Assembly (NCBI RefSeq): GCF_947501225.1
Contig: NZ_CANMUW010000010.1
Coordinates: forward strand, 62,001-126,000
Length of the DNA: 64,000 nucleotides
Reading direction: 5' to 3'
Source of the DNA: an uncultured Shewanella sp.
GTDB taxonomy: Bacteria > Pseudomonadota > Gammaproteobacteria > Enterobacterales > Shewanellaceae
The position numbers and the translations under genes are program-made. Positions 61,914 through 64,000 of the stretch are shown here, in pieces. Positions within the stretch are counted from its first letter, which is position 1. The number at the start of each line of letters is the position of its first letter. Below the pieces are notes generated by a model. The model was not told the DNA's origin and did not search any database. It was given only the letters and a program-made list of their open reading frames with translations.

Positions 61914-61936
61914 AAGGGCCCTTCGGGGTCCTTTTT
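61914..61936 (+). terminator. Attenuator/terminator between rph and pyrE
   Basis: AAGGGCCC-TTCG-GGGTCCTT forms an 8-bp stem (one G-U) with a UUCG tetraloop, followed by TTT. In enterobacteria pyrE is controlled by UTP-sensitive attenuation at this place, so the same control is likely here. Confidence 0.8.
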
Positions 61937-61983
61937 GTAAGTAAAACATTTAAAACCCAGCCTACAAATTTTAAGGAGAGATT

Positions 61984-62625
61984 GTGAAAGCCTATCAGCG
62001 TGAGTTTATTGAATTTGCTTTAGAGCGTCAGGTACTGAGATTTGGCGAATTTACGCTTAAATCGGGTCGTACGAGCCCTTACTTTTTTAATGCTGGTCTG
62101 TTTAATACCGGTCGTGATCTGGCGCGTCTTGGACGTTTTTACGCCGCTGCCCTGGTGGATTCAGGGATCAAACACGATCTTCTGTTCGGACCCGCTTACA
62201 AAGGGATCCCGATCGCTACCACTACCGCCGTGGCGCTATGTGAGCATCATGATATCGACATGCCTTATTGCTTTAACCGTAAAGAGAAGAAAGATCACGG
62301 TGAGGGTGGCAGCTTAGTCGGTAGTGAGCTTAAGGGCCGTGTTATGCTGGTGGATGACGTGATCACCGCCGGCACCGCGATTCGTGAGTCTATGGAGATC
62401 ATCGAGGCCCATAAGGCGGAACTGGCAGGTGTGTTGATTGCGCTGGATCGTCAGGAGAAGGGCAAGGGTGAGCTCTCTGCTATTCAGGAAGTTGAGCGTG
62501 ACTTTGGTTGTGAAATCGTCTCTATCGTCAAGTTGGGCGACCTGATCAGTTACCTGTCTGAAAAGCCGGGTATGGAAGCGCAGCTTGAGTCTGTGAGTGC
62601 TTATCGCGATCAGTACGGGATTTAA
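61984..62625 (+). CDS. pyrE: Orotate phosphoribosyltransferase
   Basis: 213 residues, starting with GTG behind a strong [62 protein letters not shown] (the flexible loop) and the PRPP motif [14 protein letters not shown] are all conserved. It makes orotidine 5'-phosphate from orotate and PRPP in pyrimidine synthesis. The leader between rph and this gene holds an attenuator. Confidence 0.97.
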   Translation: MKAYQREFIEFALERQVLRFGEFTLKSGRTSPYFFNAGLFNTGRDLARLGRFYAAALVDSGIKHDLLFGPAYKGIPIATTTAVALCEHHDIDMPYCFNRKEKKDHGEGGSLVGSELKGRVMLVDDVITAGTAIRESMEIIEAHKAELAGVLIALDRQEKGKGELSAIQEVERDFGCEIVSIVKLGDLISYLSEKPGMEAQLESVSAYRDQYGI

Positions 62626-62693
62626 AAGAAGCCTCGAGTTCCCAGGGCTTAGACTCCAAGATTCTTTGCTGGCTTATAGTAAAGCCAAAAAAT

Positions 62694-62727
62694 AAAAACG
62701 CTGCGTTTGTGACGGAGCGTTTTTTTC
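62694..62727 (+). terminator. Terminator after pyrE
   Basis: AAAAACGCT (62694-62702) pairs with AGCGTTTTT (62716-62724), with inner CGT/ACG pairs, and is followed by more T. Works for pyrE, and the A-run makes it usable from the other strand too. Confidence 0.75.
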
Positions 62728-62767
62728 TGGAATAACATCTTACGAAGCTTGAAACCCTTAAAGATTC

Positions 62768-62781
62768 GCGGCTAAAGCCGC
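62768..62781. repeat. REP-like palindrome
   Basis: GCGGCTAAAGCCGC, followed by TCCTAC. This is the core of a palindromic element common between genes in several gammaproteobacteria. Only one copy was seen in the window. Confidence 0.5.
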
Positions 62782-62840
62782 TCCTACATGGGAATATCGT
62801 AGCTCGTAACTAGGCTCTGGAACCTCGTACCTTTGAACTC

Positions 62841-63500
62841 TTAATTACTTAAGAACTCTGCGCGTGTGGCCGGGTTTGATTTGAAGATCCCGCCCAGTGC
62901 CGTGGTGGTCGTTGTGCTGGTGGAGTCCATGACGCCACGGGACTTCACGCAGTAATGAACTGCGTCCATCTTCACGGCGACATCTTTGGTCTCAAGCAGG
63001 GCCTGAAGTGCGACCAACACTTGCTGCGTGAGTCGCTCCTGTACCTGAGGGCGCTGGGCGAAGAACTTAACGATGCGATTGATCTTAGATAGGCCGATGA
63101 TATTTTTTCTCGGCAGATAAGCCACTCTGGCAAACCCATCTATTGTGACTAAATGGTGCTCACAGGTGCTTGTCAGGCTGATATCGTTTACCTTGACCAT
63201 CTCATCGAAACCCATCTTATTTTCGATGACGGTGATCTTGGGGAAGTTTCGGTAATCCAAGCCTGAGAATATCTCATCGACGTACATCTTAGCTATGCGA
63301 CCAGGGGTATCGGCCAGGCTGTCATCGGTCAGATCCAGCGACATCAAATTTAAGATTGCACGCATATGCTCTTCAATCTGAGCTTTACGTTCATCTGCGC
63401 TGAGCTCACTGGGGAGCATAGGTGTCTCCAGTCCCCGCGCTAAGAGGGCACTTTGCACAAGTTGTGCAGATTCGCTGAGAACGGCTTCTTTTGATGTCAT
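62841..63500 (-). CDS. folE: GTP cyclohydrolase I
   Basis: 219 residues from [13 protein letters not shown], which has a strong GGAGGA upstream; the longer reading from 63605 is not needed. [43 protein letters not shown] (zinc Cys and His), [24 protein letters not shown] and [12 protein letters not shown] (third zinc Cys) are all present. It converts GTP to dihydroneopterin triphosphate, the first step of folate synthesis. Length matches E. coli FolE. Confidence 0.96.
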   Translation of the reverse strand: MTSKEAVLSESAQLVQSALLARGLETPMLPSELSADERKAQIEEHMRAILNLMSLDLTDDSLADTPGRIAKMYVDEIFSGLDYRNFPKITVIENKMGFDEMVKVNDISLTSTCEHHLVTIDGFARVAYLPRKNIIGLSKINRIVKFFAQRPQVQERLTQQVLVALQALLETKDVAVKMDAVHYCVKSRGVMDSTSTTTTTALGGIFKSNPATRAEFLSN

Positions 63501-63691
63501 AAGTTCCTCCACTATGATGCTTAGTGGTTTGTTCTGTATCTTTTCTTGCAACAAACGCTGGATTTGCTGAGGTGTCAGTCTTCTCTTAAAAAGCGTCGAG
63601 GTCAACTCGTTATTTGTCGCTTGAATCAGGAGAGAGCGGGAGGATACCGCTATTTGCTGTAAATATATACCAGAAATCTTAGTTAAGGTAA

Positions 63692-63721
63692 TAAAAAAGC
63701 CGATAGAGGCTATCGGCTTTT
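63692..63721 (-). terminator. Two-way terminator between folE and the peptidase gene
   Basis: AAAAGCCGATAG and CTATCGGCTTTT are perfect 12-base arms around AGG, with A-runs on the left and T-runs on the right. On the minus strand it ends the peptidase transcript. Confidence 0.85.
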
Positions 63722-63737
63722 CATCTGCAATCGAGGA

Positions 63738-64000
63738 TTATAGCTTGAGGTTTTCTTTCAAGAAGCTCAGCATCTCACCATAATACTTGGCTTGATGCTC
63801 GTCGTTGTAGAAACCATGGCCCTCGTCATCCATCACGAGTTTTTGGTAGGGATAGTTATGCTCATTCAGGGCATCTTCCAGAGCTTCAAACTGCTCGATT
63901 GGTGCACGCTCATCATCACCACCATGAACCAGTAAAAGCTTGGTCTTTAGCTTGTCGACATTATGAGTGGGTGACATAGATTGCAACACCTTAGTGTCTT
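63738..64000 (-). CDS. S9-family (prolyl oligopeptidase-like) peptidase, C-terminal end only
   Basis: About 87 residues of the C-terminus are inside the window; the rest lies beyond the right edge. KTKLLLVHGGDDERAP carries the catalytic Asp of the alpha/beta-hydrolase triad and MDDEGHGFYNDEH the catalytic His; AKYYGEMLSFLKENLKL is the last helix. S9 peptidases cleave short peptides from the N-terminal side or internally. The nucleophile Ser cannot be seen. Confidence 0.85.
   Translation of the reverse strand, partial: DTKVLQSMSPTHNVDKLKTKLLLVHGGDDERAPIEQFEALEDALNEHNYPYQKLVMDDEGHGFYNDEHQAKYYGEMLSFLKENLKL

Overview
The window looks like a chromosome segment from Shewanella or a close marine gammaproteobacterium. 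Four things point there: an extracellular DMSO-reductase operon of the dmsEFABG type with a decaheme cytochrome and an MtrB-like barrel; a split fumarate-reductase-type flavoprotein with a tetraheme cytochrome; rpoZ, gmk, yicC, rph, pyrE and folE sequences very close to enterobacterial and vibrio ones; and moderate GC with AT-rich intergenic DNA. The species cannot be fixed from the sequence alone. rpoZ-gmk (left end) and yicC-rph-pyrE (right end) lie close together in E. coli, so the roughly 59 kb between gmk and yicC behaves as one large variable region.

Layout. 1-879: rpoZ (partial) and gmk. 1.26-5.3 kb: an unknown membrane protein, a sugar-nucleotidyltransferase/sugar-kinase pair and a small secreted protein whose ribosome binding site lies in a hairpin. 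5.5-12.95 kb: a periplasmic respiratory module made of a tetraheme cytochrome c, a secreted ammonia-lyase-family protein whose MIO-forming Ala-Ser-Gly is replaced by Glu-Ala-Asp, and a Tat-exported fumarate-reductase-like flavoprotein. It comes with its own porin and a divergent sigma-54 activator; two good -24/-12 promoters and repeated CACGAAATAT boxes lie in the intergenic regions. 12.95-20.3 kb: a complete extracellular DMSO (or related S/N-oxide) reductase operon. 21.3-34.1 kb: a giant secreted repeat protein of about 3,835 residues with an OmpA-family partner. 34.2-36.8 kb: an IS481-type transposase relic that has lost a catalytic residue, and a DASS-family anion transporter.

37.1-48.7 kb: the most interesting cluster. 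It holds two cytoplasmic CYTH-type (triphosphate tunnel) proteins, a membrane protein, an OprP-like porin, two secreted CYTH-like proteins that are paralogues of each other, a DUF47/PiT phosphate transport pair, a secreted family II (DHH) pyrophosphatase and an adenylate kinase away from its usual neighbours. Together they suggest extracytoplasmic breakdown of tri- or polyphosphate or pyrophosphate followed by phosphate uptake. I know of no described pathway with this composition.

48.8-60.1 kb: an integrated genomic island at the 3' end of yicC. It is bounded by a 21-bp near-perfect direct repeat and has candidate integrase arm sites with 12-bp spacing at both ends. It carries a tyrosine integrase, an AlpA-like factor, a second small recombinase, a possible two-gene defence pair, a zinc-finger-rich HNH nuclease, a ribbon-helix-helix regulator with a 37-bp palindrome, and several unknown genes. 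60.1-64 kb: yicC, rph, pyrE (with a probable attenuator), folE and the C-terminus of an S9 peptidase. I saw no rRNA, tRNA or CRISPR array.
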